A DNA stretch of 32,866 nt from Kiritimatiellia bacterium (lineage in GTDB: Bacteria > Verrucomicrobiota > Kiritimatiellia > RFP12 > UBA1067), in contig JAFRBA010000100.1 in NCBI GenBank assembly GCA_017405115.1, positions 1 to 32,866 of the forward strand, given 5' to 3'. The notes below the pieces were generated by a model that had not been told where the DNA came from, did not search any database, and saw only the letters and a list, made by a program, of their open reading frames with translations. How positions within the stretch are numbered: position 1 is the first letter of the stretch; each line of letters begins with the position of its first letter. Below are positions 16,329-24,201 of the stretch, piece by piece. Both the position numbers and the translations under genes were made by a program.

Positions 16329-17726
16329 ATGAACAGAAAGAGCTTCATAAAGTCCGCTATGGCGACCGGCGCTTTCGCCATCTTGCCCGGCGGCGGCCTG
16401 TCGGCCAAGGGCTACGCGGCAAACGGCAAGGTGCGCCTGGCGGCGATAGGCGTCGGGCAGCAGGCGTGGTACGACCTGCAGCAGTTCCGCAAGGACGCCT
16501 CAGACATATGCGAGGTCGTCGCGCTCTGCGACACCGACATGGGCGCGGAGGCCACGCTACCAGCGATCAAGGCGTATCCGAACCTGCCGCGGTACAGGGA
16601 CTTCCGGAAGATGTTCGACGAGATGGCCGACCGGATCGACGCCGTGCTCGTCGCGATCCCCGACTTCTCGCACTTCCCCGCCGCGATGCACGCGATGAAG
16701 CTCGGCAAGGCGGTGTACGTGGAAAAGCCGCTCGCCCACACCTACGAGGAGTGCGACCTGCTCATGAAGGCCGCCGAGAAGTACGGCGTCGTCACGCAGA
16801 TGGGCAACCAGGGCCACTCGACGATCAAGTACCACCAGTTCAAGGAGTACGTCGCCAGGGGAGTAGTTAAGGACGTGGAGCTCGTGCGCGTCCACATGAA
16901 CATGGCCCGCCGCTGGCACAAGTTCAAGGGCAACATCTTCCACTACCCGGTGGGTGAGGATGTGCCGGCGACCCTCGACTGGGACACCTGGCTCGCCACG
17001 GCCCGTTACCACGAGTACTCCCACGAGTACACGCATGGCGAATGGCGCTGCTGGTACGACTTCGGCAACGGGGCGCTCGGCGACTGGGGAGCCCACACGA
17101 TGGACTGCGTGCACGAGTTTCTGCTGAAGGGCGACCTGCCCACGAAGGTGGAGCTGAGGAAGTGCGAGGGCTGGAACCAGTTCGCCTTCCCGTGCGCCAC
17201 GACTCTTGCGTTCACCTTCCCAAAGAACGCGCTGCACGACGAGTTCCGCCTCGAGTGGTACGACGGCGCGGGCAACTGGCCGGAGCTGCCGAAGGGGTTC
17301 GTGTTCGATGTGCCGGACGGCATACCGAAGAACTCCGCGAACGTCGAGGACGATTCGGCGAAGAAGCTCTACCCCGGCAAGGAGATGTACTGCAGGGACG
17401 GGACCGTCTGGCAGTCGCTCTCCCACAAGCACCCGCTGCACCTCGTCGGCGACTTTAACGCCAAGCTGCCCGACTTCCCTCCTGAGACGGAGACGCACTA
17501 CCGCAACTTCATCCGCGCGGTGAGGGGCGAGACGAAGGCGAACAGCCCGTTCTCCGTGGCGGGGCGGATCTCGCAGCTCTTCGCGCTCGGCTGCATCGCG
17601 CAGCGCGTCAACCGCGGCTTCGCGTTCGACCCCGCTGCAGGCAAGATCCTCGGCGACGACTACGCAGACTACTTCATAAAGGGAATTCGCCCGCGCAAGG
17701 GCTGGGAAGGGTACTATAAGGATTAA
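16329..17726 (+). CDS. Tat-type exported Gfo/Idh/MocA oxidoreductase
   Basis: This 465-aa protein is a second putative exported NAD(P)-dependent sugar oxidoreductase. The N-terminus MNRKSFIKSAMATGAFA resembles a Tat signal with RK in place of RR. The Rossmann glycine motif is IGVGQQ at about residues 41-46. The canonical VEKPLAHT signature is present (E132-K133-P134), and the probable active-site His is H256 in GDWGAHTMDC. The frame is open back to 16158, but that region contains the promoter, and only ATG 16329 has a ribosome site (AGAAGGAGC). Only short motifs align by eye with the oxidoreductase at 3418, so the two are not recent duplicates. The MFS gene follows after a heptad-repeat spacer. 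Substrate unknown; the ExuT-like neighbour suggests a uronate or related sugar acid. Confidence 0.9.
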   Translation: MNRKSFIKSAMATGAFAILPGGGLSAKGYAANGKVRLAAIGVGQQAWYDLQQFRKDASDICEVVALCDTDMGAEATLPAIKAYPNLPRYRDFRKMFDEMADRIDAVLVAIPDFSHFPAAMHAMKLGKAVYVEKPLAHTYEECDLLMKAAEKYGVVTQMGNQGHSTIKYHQFKEYVARGVVKDVELVRVHMNMARRWHKFKGNIFHYPVGEDVPATLDWDTWLATARYHEYSHEYTHGEWRCWYDFGNGALGDWGAHTMDCVHEFLLKGDLPTKVELRKCEGWNQFAFPCATTLAFTFPKNALHDEFRLEWYDGAGNWPELPKGFVFDVPDGIPKNSANVEDDSAKKLYPGKEMYCRDGTVWQSLSHKHPLHLVGDFNAKLPDFPPETETHYRNFIRAVRGETKANSPFSVAGRISQLFALGCIAQRVNRGFAFDPAAGKILGDDYADYFIKGIRPRKGWEGYYKD

Positions 17727-17775
17727 GGAAAAAGGTAGAAGGAAGAAGGAAAAAGGAATAGGGAAGAAGGAAAAA
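17727..17775 (+). repeat. Seven tandem heptanucleotides, GGNANAA type
   Basis: The whole spacer between the oxidoreductase stop and GTT-ATG of the MFS gene is seven 7-mers: GGAAAAA, GGTAGAA, GGAAGAA, GGAAAAA, GGAATAG, GGAAGAA, GGAAAAA. The purine-rich units also offer several SD-like sequences for the MFS gene. Confidence 0.85.
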
Positions 17776-17778
17776 GTT

Positions 17779-19251
17779 ATGAAGAAGATGTCAAACTTCC
17801 GCTGGGTAATCTGTTCGTTGCTGTTCTTCGCGACGACGGTAAACTACCTCGATAGGCAGGTGCTGTCCCTGACGTACAAGGACTTCATCGCGCCCGTCTT
17901 CGGGTGGTCCGACAACGACTACGGCACGATCACCGCCGTGTTCTCGATCATCTACGCCCTGTGCAACCTCTTCGCCGGCAAGTTCATCGACAGGCTCGGC
18001 ACCAAGAAGGGGTACTTGTGGGCGATCTTCATCTGGTCGCTTGGAGCGTGCCTCCACGCCGGCTGCGGCGTTGGCAACTCCGCGCTGAAGGCGGTCGGGT
18101 TCCTCGGCATGATGGGCATAACGACGTCGGTCTGGCTCTTCCTCGCCTGCCGCGCGGTGCTCGCGCTCGGCGAGGCTGGCAACTTCCCCGCCGCGATCAA
18201 GGTGACGGCGGAGTACTTTCCGAAGAAGGACAGGGCCTTCGCGACTTCGATATTCAACTCTGGCTCGTCTGTCGGCGCGCTCGCGGCGCCGCTGTCCATC
18301 CCGCTGATCGCAAAGTACTGCGGCTGGGAGATGTCGTTCATCATCATCGGCGCGCTCGGCTTCGTCTGGATGGGCTTCTGGATATGGCTCTACAGGAAGC
18401 CGGCGGAAAACCCCCGCGTCAACGCGGCGGAGCTGGCATATATATCGGCTGACGATGCTGGAACGGACGGGGGCTCTGGCGCCCCCGAACCCCAGCCAGT
18501 TGAAAAAAGGATTTCCTACGGCAAGGCGTTCTCTCTCCCGCAGACGTGGGCTCTCGTGCTCGGCCGGTTCCTCACCGACGGCGTGTGGTGGTTCTTCCTG
18601 TTCTGGACGCCCGGCTACCTTTCCGACCAGTTCGGCTACAAGAGCTCCGACGGCATGGGCATGGCGCTCATATTCACCCTCTATGCGATCGTCACGTTCG
18701 TCTCGATCTACCTCTGCAAGATCCCGACTTACATGGTCGACAAGCGCGGCATGAACGCCTACGAAGGCCGCATGGTCGCGATGTTCATCTTCGCGTGCTT
18801 CCCGCTGCTGGCCCTCGGCGCACAGCCGCTCGGCGCGTACTCCGCGTGGTGGCCGGCGATCCTGATCGGCCTCGCCTGCGCGGGGCACCAGGCGTGGAGC
18901 GCCAACGTCTACTCGGTCGTCGGCGACATGTTCCCGAAGTCCACGATCGGCACGCTCACCGGCATCGCCCAGTTCGCGGCGGGCTGCGGCAGCTTCATGG
19001 TCAACAAGTGCGCAGGCGCGCTCTTCACCTACGCGGCCGGCACCACGATGGTGGACGGCAAGGAGGTGGAGATGACCAAGGACCTGCTTGCCGCCGGCGC
19101 CAAGTTCGCTCGCCCTGCCATGGAATTCCTCGGCTACACGGGCAAGCCCGCTGGCTACTGCATCGTGTTCGGCTATTGCGCCGTAGCCTACATCGTCGGC
19201 TGGTCGTGCATGAAGGCGCTCGTTCCGCGCTACAAGAAGGTGGAGCTCTGA
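17779..19251 (+). CDS. MFS transporter, hexuronate (ExuT)/ACS-like
   Basis: This 490-aa inner-membrane carrier has about 12 predicted membrane segments. The N-terminal NYLDRQVLS motif and the pattern around ALGEAGNFPAAIK are typical of the anion:cation symporter group that includes hexuronate transporters. Between the two six-helix halves (about residues 220-250) lies a low-complexity cytoplasmic linker (DGGSGAPEPQPVEKR). It is encoded partly by a GC hairpin, CGGGGGC-TCTGGC-GCCCCCG (18468-18487). The gene follows the Tat oxidoreductase through a heptad-repeat spacer, and a glycosyltransferase gene begins 16 bp downstream. It probably imports the sugar acid made by exported oxidation or glycan breakdown; the exact substrate is inferred. 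Confidence 0.88.
   Translation: MKKMSNFRWVICSLLFFATTVNYLDRQVLSLTYKDFIAPVFGWSDNDYGTITAVFSIIYALCNLFAGKFIDRLGTKKGYLWAIFIWSLGACLHAGCGVGNSALKAVGFLGMMGITTSVWLFLACRAVLALGEAGNFPAAIKVTAEYFPKKDRAFATSIFNSGSSVGALAAPLSIPLIAKYCGWEMSFIIIGALGFVWMGFWIWLYRKPAENPRVNAAELAYISADDAGTDGGSGAPEPQPVEKRISYGKAFSLPQTWALVLGRFLTDGVWWFFLFWTPGYLSDQFGYKSSDGMGMALIFTLYAIVTFVSIYLCKIPTYMVDKRGMNAYEGRMVAMFIFACFPLLALGAQPLGAYSAWWPAILIGLACAGHQAWSANVYSVVGDMFPKSTIGTLTGIAQFAAGCGSFMVNKCAGALFTYAAGTTMVDGKEVEMTKDLLAAGAKFARPAMEFLGYTGKPAGYCIVFGYCAVAYIVGWSCMKALVPRYKKVEL
18468..18487. repeat. GC-rich palindrome inside MFS linker
   Basis: CGGGGGC (18468-18474) pairs with GCCCCCG (18481-18487) around TCTGGC. It encodes part of the low-complexity loop between the two halves of the MFS transporter, and is followed by AACCCC. 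Stem-loops of this general GGGGGCTCTG-CCCCC form often occur between genes in high-GC bacteria; that comparison is from memory. Confidence 0.55.
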
Positions 19252-19267
19252 CCGGTCCCCGCGCCGC

Positions 19268-20098
19268 ATGAACGCCGTCAAGCAGCCTGCGCTTTCCGTC
19301 GTGGTCACCACGAAGAACGAGGAGGCGAACATAGGGGCTTGCCTCGCGGCGTTCGAGCCGGCGCGCGGCCGGGTTGAGCTGATCGTCGTCGACAACTCCT
19401 CCTCCGACCGTACGAAGGAAATCGCAGCCTCGGCCGGCGCCAAGGTGTTCGACAAAGGCCCAGAGCGCTCGGCCCAGCGCAACCTCGGCTGGCGCACCGC
19501 CTCCGCGCAATGGGTGATCGTCCTCGACGCCGACATGATACTGCCGGGCGAGACTCTGGACGAGATCCTTTCCGTGGCCGACGGTTCCGGCGGCGACGGG
19601 CGCCCGCTCGCTTACTGGATCCCCGAGGTGAGGACCGGTTCCGGAATCCGCACCAAGGCGCGCAACTTCGAGCGCTCGTTCTACGACGGCACGGCCATAG
19701 ACGCGCTTCGCCTTTTCCACAAGTCCGTGCTGGAGAAGACCGGCGGTTACGACGAGGAGCTGATCGCCGGCCCGGAAGACTGGGAGCTCGACATACGCGT
19801 CATCGCGACGGGTGCGCGCTGCGCCGTGCTGGCGCACCATCTCATACACAACGAGAAGTCCCTTTCCTTCAGACGGCTCATTTCCAAGAAGGCCTACTAC
19901 GCGAAGTCCATGGCCGCGTACCAGGCGAAGTGGAAGGGCCACCCCGCGCTGAAGAAGCAGTTCGGTCTCGGCTACCGCTACTTCTGGGTCTTCGTGGAGA
20001 ACGGCAAGTGGCGCAGGCTCCTTCGCCATCCCATCCTGGCCGCGGTGATGTACGCCGAGCGCATCGCGGTCGGCGCGACGTACCTATTCTGCCGGTGA
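19268..20098 (+). CDS. Family 2 glycosyltransferase
   Basis: This 276-aa GT-A fold enzyme has the GT2 N-terminus LSVVVTTKNEEANIGACL (about residues 10-27), then VDNSSSDRT and the nucleotide-sugar-binding aspartates in VLDADMILPG. A distal acidic motif is PEDWELDIRV (about 174-183), and the C-terminal helix is amphipathic with no clear membrane segment. It probably transfers a sugar from an activated donor on the cytoplasmic side; the acceptor is unknown. It starts 16 bp after the MFS stop without a convincing SD, so translation may depend on coupling. A glycosyltransferase is an odd companion for catabolic genes. Confidence 0.85.
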   Translation: MNAVKQPALSVVVTTKNEEANIGACLAAFEPARGRVELIVVDNSSSDRTKEIAASAGAKVFDKGPERSAQRNLGWRTASAQWVIVLDADMILPGETLDEILSVADGSGGDGRPLAYWIPEVRTGSGIRTKARNFERSFYDGTAIDALRLFHKSVLEKTGGYDEELIAGPEDWELDIRVIATGARCAVLAHHLIHNEKSLSFRRLISKKAYYAKSMAAYQAKWKGHPALKKQFGLGYRYFWVFVENGKWRRLLRHPILAAVMYAERIAVGATYLFCR

Positions 20099-20103
20099 CT
20101 GCG

Positions 20104-20118
20104 CGCCTGCGGGCGTTT
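20104..20118 (+). terminator. Short GC stem with T run
   Basis: CGCC (20104-20107) and GGCG (20112-20115) pair around TGCG and are followed by TTT. It lies just after the GT2 stop and before the next -10 element. The stem is only 4 bp, so termination is a weak inference. Confidence 0.3.
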
Positions 20119-20122
20119 ATGG

Positions 20123-20128
20123 TATAAT
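20123..20128 (+). promoter_or_regulatory. Extended -10 element, leaderless start
   Basis: TATAAT preceded by TGG (TTATGGTATAAT) ends 7 nt before the ATG at 20136. The upstream in-frame ATG at 20127 overlaps the -10 and should not be transcribed. Confidence 0.65.
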
Positions 20129-20135
20129 GTCAGAC

Positions 20136-22244
20136 ATGAAGACATTGCTTTCTTTTGCCGCGGCCGTCTGCCTTGCGATGCCGCTCCGCGCGGCGGACGC
20201 GCCGGACTTCGCATGGCCCGAGCCGACGGCGACGATGCGCCCGTGGGTCTACAACTGGTGGATGGCGTCCGCAGTCGACGAGCGCGGCATCGAGTTCCAG
20301 TGCGCCGAGCTCGCGGCAAAGGGCTTCGGCGGCTTCCACGTGATTCCCATCTACGGCGCCTACGGCACCAACGGCTGTTACCGCCAGAAATGGCGCAACT
20401 TGCTTTCCCCGGAATGGATCGATGCGTGGAACATGGCCGCCAGGACTGCGCGCAGGCACGGGCTCGGCATCGACCTGACGATGGGCTCGGGATGGTGCTT
20501 CGGCGGACCGTGGATAGACAGGGACCATGCGCCGAGCTCGGGGATGAAGGTGAAGCGCGCCGGTCCCGGCGGCGCCGGGTTCATGATCGACCCGTTCGAC
20601 CCGGAGGCGATGAAGATCCATGTCGCGCAGTTCGACAGGTGGTTCGGGAAGAACGGCAAGGCGGAGCGTCCGCGAGCCTTCTACCACGACAGCTACGAAT
20701 ACTACGGCGCAGCGCCTAAGCACGGCGGTAGCATAGACGAGCTCCTGCTGGCGTGCTTCGGCGTGTGGGCCGACTGGTGCCGCGAAAACGGCTATCTCAC
20801 GCGCAACGAAGGGCATGGGTCGCCGGGGAACTGGCTCGACTTCTATGCGATCGCGGACATACCGGAGACCGAGATGTTCGGCAAGGGCGACCGTGACGTA
20901 CTCATCTCCAAGTTCGCCTCCTCCGCCGCGCATGTGAAGGGGACGACGCTTGTCTCGGCCGAGTCGTGCACGTGGATCGACAACCACTTCAACGAACGCC
21001 CGTCCGAAATCAAGCGGTTCCTCGACATGCTCTTCCTCTCCGGGGTCAACCATGTCTTCTACCACGGCCTCTGCTACTCCCCCGTCGACGCGGTGTGGCC
21101 CGGCTGGTGCTTCTACGCGTCACTGGAGATGAACCCCCGCAACCCCATCTGGCGCGAAATGGGGGCGCTGAACGGCTATGCCACACGCTGCCAGTCCATC
21201 TTCCAGACGTGGACGAGCGACAACGACCTCGCCATAGTCTGGGACCCCGAGAGCTTCCGCGCCAAGCAGGGAGGCAAGGTCGTGAACATGTCGGTGCACA
21301 GGCGCAACTGGTTCTACGGCGAGCCGATCGGCAATTTTGCCAAGCGCCTCTACGACGCCGGCTACGCGTTCGACTACATATCCCCGCGGCAGCTCAAGGC
21401 CGGCCTCGGAGGGAAGTATGCCGAGGTCATCGACCCGGCCAAGCCGTCCGAGCCGGCGAAGGCGCGCAGGATGCCGTTCTGCGAGGCGAATGGACTGCGC
21501 GCCACCCGCTGGCGCAGGCAGGGCGCGACCGGCTATTTCGTCGTAAACGACTCGGCGTCTCCCCGCGTTGTCTCCGCGCCTAAGGCGTTTGCCGCGATGG
21601 ACCCGCTGACTGGCGAGACGGCCGCGAAGCGCTCCGTGGAGATACAGCCCGGCCATTCGATGTTCCTTGCAGGCGAAGGGTTCTCCGTCAAGACAGCGCT
21701 TCCCGCGGAAAACCGAAACGCCGTCGGCGTCGGCGGCAAGTGGACGGTTTCCGCCGTCTGCGGCGGGCCGGCGCTGCCTGCGGAGCGAACCATGGAGAGG
21801 CTTGTCGACTGGCGCACGTTCGACGAGTGGTTCTCAGGAACTCTTTCATATCGGACTGAGTTTTGTCTTTCGGGCGACGATGCGGCAAAGCCCACGACGC
21901 TCTCCCTCGGCGACGTGAGGGAAGTGGCGCGCGTGCGCCTGAACGGCGTGGACCTCGGTGTCAGGTTCATGGCGCCGTACGAGTTCGCCGTCCCGCCTGG
22001 CGCTCTCAGGCCGGGCGCAAACGAACTGGTCGTGGAGGTCACTAACCTGGGCGCCAACAGGCTTCGCTGGAACGACGCCAACAAGGTCGAGTGGAAGTAC
22101 TTCGCCGACATCAACATCGTCAGCATCGACTTCGACAAGGGCGGCAGCTATGTGGAGTTGGACGCCTCCAAATGGAAGCCCCTGCCGTCGGGCCTTCTCG
22201 GCCCCGTGGAACTCGTCCGCCGCGGACGGGCAGAAATTCGCTGA
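20136..22244 (+). CDS. Secreted GH106-like alpha-L-rhamnosidase
   Basis: This 702-aa protein has a signal peptide (residues 1-19, cleavage near LRAADA). The N-terminal catalytic region carries features of glycoside hydrolase family 106: MRPWVYNWWM, ELAAKGFGGFHVIPIYG, GIDLTMGSGWCFGGPW and a YHDSYEYYG strand. The C-terminal part (about 520-690) resembles a galactose-binding beta-sandwich (VRLNGVDLGVRF; GANELVVEVTNLG). Known GH106 enzymes are usually around 900 aa or more, so this one is short. It would remove terminal alpha-L-rhamnose from plant polysaccharides or glycosides. ATG 20136 was chosen because the -10 ends 7 nt before it. The gene seems to be transcribed alone: an inverted repeat follows, then another promoter. 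Confidence 0.8.
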   Translation: MKTLLSFAAAVCLAMPLRAADAPDFAWPEPTATMRPWVYNWWMASAVDERGIEFQCAELAAKGFGGFHVIPIYGAYGTNGCYRQKWRNLLSPEWIDAWNMAARTARRHGLGIDLTMGSGWCFGGPWIDRDHAPSSGMKVKRAGPGGAGFMIDPFDPEAMKIHVAQFDRWFGKNGKAERPRAFYHDSYEYYGAAPKHGGSIDELLLACFGVWADWCRENGYLTRNEGHGSPGNWLDFYAIADIPETEMFGKGDRDVLISKFASSAAHVKGTTLVSAESCTWIDNHFNERPSEIKRFLDMLFLSGVNHVFYHGLCYSPVDAVWPGWCFYASLEMNPRNPIWREMGALNGYATRCQSIFQTWTSDNDLAIVWDPESFRAKQGGKVVNMSVHRRNWFYGEPIGNFAKRLYDAGYAFDYISPRQLKAGLGGKYAEVIDPAKPSEPAKARRMPFCEANGLRATRWRRQGATGYFVVNDSASPRVVSAPKAFAAMDPLTGETAAKRSVEIQPGHSMFLAGEGFSVKTALPAENRNAVGVGGKWTVSAVCGGPALPAERTMERLVDWRTFDEWFSGTLSYRTEFCLSGDDAAKPTTLSLGDVREVARVRLNGVDLGVRFMAPYEFAVPPGALRPGANELVVEVTNLGANRLRWNDANKVEWKYFADINIVSIDFDKGGSYVELDASKWKPLPSGLLGPVELVRRGRAEIR

Positions 22245-22251
22245 CCCCCGT

Positions 22252-22294
22252 GCGCCTGCGCACTGGCTCGGCGAAATGTCGTAGGCGCAGGCGC
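22252..22294. terminator. 10-bp GC inverted repeat after rhamnosidase
   Basis: GCGCCTGCGC (22252-22261) and GCGCAGGCGC (22285-22294) pair perfectly across a 23-nt loop. It is located just after the rhamnosidase stop and before the etfB -10. There is no U-tract; it could be a terminator or an operator. Confidence 0.45.
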
Positions 22295-22307
22295 CGCGAT
22301 AATTTGG

Positions 22308-22313
22308 TATAAT
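22308..22313 (+). promoter_or_regulatory. Extended -10 element, leaderless start
   Basis: TATAAT preceded by TGG (ATTTGGTATAAT) ends 7 nt before ATG 22321. Upstream of the etfB ATG there is no SD sequence. No -35 is recognisable. Confidence 0.65.
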
Positions 22314-22320
22314 ATACCTC

Positions 22321-23118
22321 ATGAGAAATTACAACTGCGTGGTCTGCGTCAAGCAGGTGCCAGACACCAAGAAGGTGACCGGCGATGCGATGAAGGCGGA
22401 CGGAACGATCAACCGCGCGGCGCTGCCGGCGATCTTCAACCCGGAGGACAAGAACGCGCTCGAGGCGGCGCTTCAGGTGAAGGAGCGCTTCGGCGGCACG
22501 GTCACGGTGCTCACGATGGGCCTCCCCGCCGCCAAGGCCGTCCTGCGCGAGGCGCTCATGTGCGGCGCCGACAGGGCGATCCTGCTCACCGACCGCAAGG
22601 CCGCCGGCTCCGACACGCTCGCGACGAGCTACATCCTGTCGCAGGCCGTGAAGTCCCTCAAGCCGGACCTTGTCTTCTGCGGGCGTCAGGCCATCGACGG
22701 CGACACCGCGCAGGTCGGCCCGCAGATAGGCGAGAAGATCGACTATGCGGTCGTGACGTACCTAGAGAAGCTTGAGATGGACGGCGACACAGCAGTCGTC
22801 ACGCGCGACATCGGCACCGGAGTGGAGACGTGCCGCGTCAGCCTGCCAGCGCTCTTCACCGTCACGGAGAAGTTCGGCGAGCTGCGCCCTTACCAGATGC
22901 GTCGCGTGATGAAGTACAAGGACGCCGAGCCGGAGGTGCTTTCGTGCGACGACGTCGGCTGCGAGCCGGAGAGGTGCGGGTTCGCGGGCTCTCCGACGAA
23001 TGTCAACAAGATAATGTCGGTCGTGCTCGCGGGCGGTGCGTTCAAGGAGGTTCCGGCAACGGACGAAGGCGTCGCCGGGCTCGTGGGCGAGCTGATTGCG
23101 GATCACACAATAGGGTAG
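22321..23118 (+). CDS. etfB: Electron transfer flavoprotein, beta subunit
   Basis: This 265-aa protein has the normal EtfB length and motifs: CVKQVPDTKKV near the N-terminus, NPEDKNALEAAL at about 41-52, the AMP/FAD-associated GRQAIDGDTAQVGP at about 121-134, and the recognition-loop region before YQMRRVMKYKD. With EtfA it forms a cytoplasmic heterodimer carrying electrons between an acyl-CoA dehydrogenase and a redox partner. In anaerobes some versions bifurcate electrons; I cannot decide this from sequence alone. It is the first gene of an operon running to at least the acyl-CoA dehydrogenase and probably to the GT2 gene at 29329. Transcription is predicted to begin at the ATG. Its TAG stop is the first triplet of the following heptad-repeat array. 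Confidence 0.95.
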   Translation: MRNYNCVVCVKQVPDTKKVTGDAMKADGTINRAALPAIFNPEDKNALEAALQVKERFGGTVTVLTMGLPAAKAVLREALMCGADRAILLTDRKAAGSDTLATSYILSQAVKSLKPDLVFCGRQAIDGDTAQVGPQIGEKIDYAVVTYLEKLEMDGDTAVVTRDIGTGVETCRVSLPALFTVTEKFGELRPYQMRRVMKYKDAEPEVLSCDDVGCEPERCGFAGSPTNVNKIMSVVLAGGAFKEVPATDEGVAGLVGELIADHTIG

Positions 23119-23150
23119 TGCGTAGTGGCTAGTGCGTAGTGCTTAGTGAT
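23116..23150 (+). repeat. Five tandem heptanucleotides TAGTGNN
   Basis: The units are TAGTGCG, TAGTGGC, TAGTGCG, TAGTGCT and TAGTGAT, lying between etfB and etfA. The first TAG is the etfB stop codon. Because 7 is not a multiple of 3, the repeated TAG appears in all three reading frames. Confidence 0.85.
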
Positions 23151-23172
23151 TGGTCAAGATGGGTGGAGATAC

Positions 23173-24198
23173 ATGAAAAACACACAAGGTGAAGTCTGGG
23201 TTTTCGCGGAGCAGGAGGAGGGCAGGCTCTCCGACGTTCCGTTCGAGCTGCTCGGCAAGGCGCGCGAGCTGGCCGGCAAGGTCGGCGTGAAAGTCGGCGC
23301 GGTGCTGATGGGCGACGGGGTAGAGCCGCTCGCCGGCAGGTTGATCGAGGGCGGCGCCGACGTCGTGCACGTGGTGGACGACCCTGCGCTCAAGGTGTTC
23401 CGCAACAAGGCGTACCGGCATTCGCTCGTGGAGCTGGTGAAGGAGTGCCGGCCGCAGATCGTCATATTCGGCGCGACGCACATGGGGCGCGACCTCGCGC
23501 CGTCCGTCGCCTCCGCCCTGCAGTGCGGCCTCACGGCCGACTGCACCGACCTTCAGATCGGCGACTACGAGGACAAGAAGACGGGCGAGAAGTTCTCGAA
23601 CATCCTGATGCAGATACGCCCGGCCTTCGGCGGCAACATCATTGCGACGATCGTGAACCCGCGCAACTGGCCGCAGATGGCGACGGTGCGAGAGGGCGTG
23701 ATGAAGCCCTTGGCGGCGGACCCGTCGCGCAAAGGCGAGGTCGTGCGGCATGGCGCGCGTCTCGAGGGGGTGGATATCCCGGTAGAGGTCGTCGAGATCG
23801 TCCGTAAGGCGTCGAGCGTCAACCTGAAGGGCGCGAGGATAATAGTGTGCGGCGGCGCGGGCGTGGGGTCGAAGGAGAACTTCGCGCTCCTGCACGAGCT
23901 TGCGGCGGCACTTGGCGGCGCCGTCGGCGGGTCGCGCGCGGCCGTGGACCTCGGCTACTGCGAGCACGAGCGGCAGATCGGCCAGACGGGCGTGACGGTG
24001 CGCCCGGCGCTGATGATCAGCTGCGGCGTCTCCGGCGCTGTGCAGCACCTCGCCGGCATGCAGGACTCGGCGAAGATCATCGCAATCAACACTGACAAGG
24101 ACGCGCCGATATTCAAGGTGGCCCACTACGGCATCGTCGGCGACCTCAACGTCGTCATCCCGAAGCTCATCAAGGCAATTAAGACGAAGGGCGAGTGA
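23173..24198 (+). CDS. etfA: Electron transfer flavoprotein, alpha subunit
   Basis: This 341-aa protein is the FAD-binding partner of EtfB. The N-terminal half opens with EVWVFAEQEEGRLSDV. The C-terminal FAD domain contains GGAGVGSKENFALLHELAAAL, then the characteristic GQTGVTVRPALMISCGVSGAVQH and the NTDKDAPIFKVAHYGIVGD segment that contacts FAD. An in-frame GTG at 23146 would add 9 residues, but it lies in the heptad repeat. ATG 23173, with GGTGGAGA a few bases upstream, is preferred. It follows etfB after 54 bp, and the acyl-CoA dehydrogenase starts 3 bp after its stop. No extra ferredoxin domain or Fe-S cysteines are seen. Confidence 0.95.
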   Translation: MKNTQGEVWVFAEQEEGRLSDVPFELLGKARELAGKVGVKVGAVLMGDGVEPLAGRLIEGGADVVHVVDDPALKVFRNKAYRHSLVELVKECRPQIVIFGATHMGRDLAPSVASALQCGLTADCTDLQIGDYEDKKTGEKFSNILMQIRPAFGGNIIATIVNPRNWPQMATVREGVMKPLAADPSRKGEVVRHGARLEGVDIPVEVVEIVRKASSVNLKGARIIVCGGAGVGSKENFALLHELAAALGGAVGGSRAAVDLGYCEHERQIGQTGVTVRPALMISCGVSGAVQHLAGMQDSAKIIAINTDKDAPIFKVAHYGIVGDLNVVIPKLIKAIKTKGE

Positions 24199-24201
24199 AC
24201 C

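Noticed and set aside
17791..19536. 581-codon antisense open frame opposite the MFS gene
   Set aside because: The sense strand encodes an unmistakable membrane carrier; the antisense product is charged and low-complexity.
23146..23172. GTG start giving EtfA nine extra residues
   Set aside because: The GTG is part of the heptad repeat; the ATG at 23173 has a ribosome site and fits the family start.
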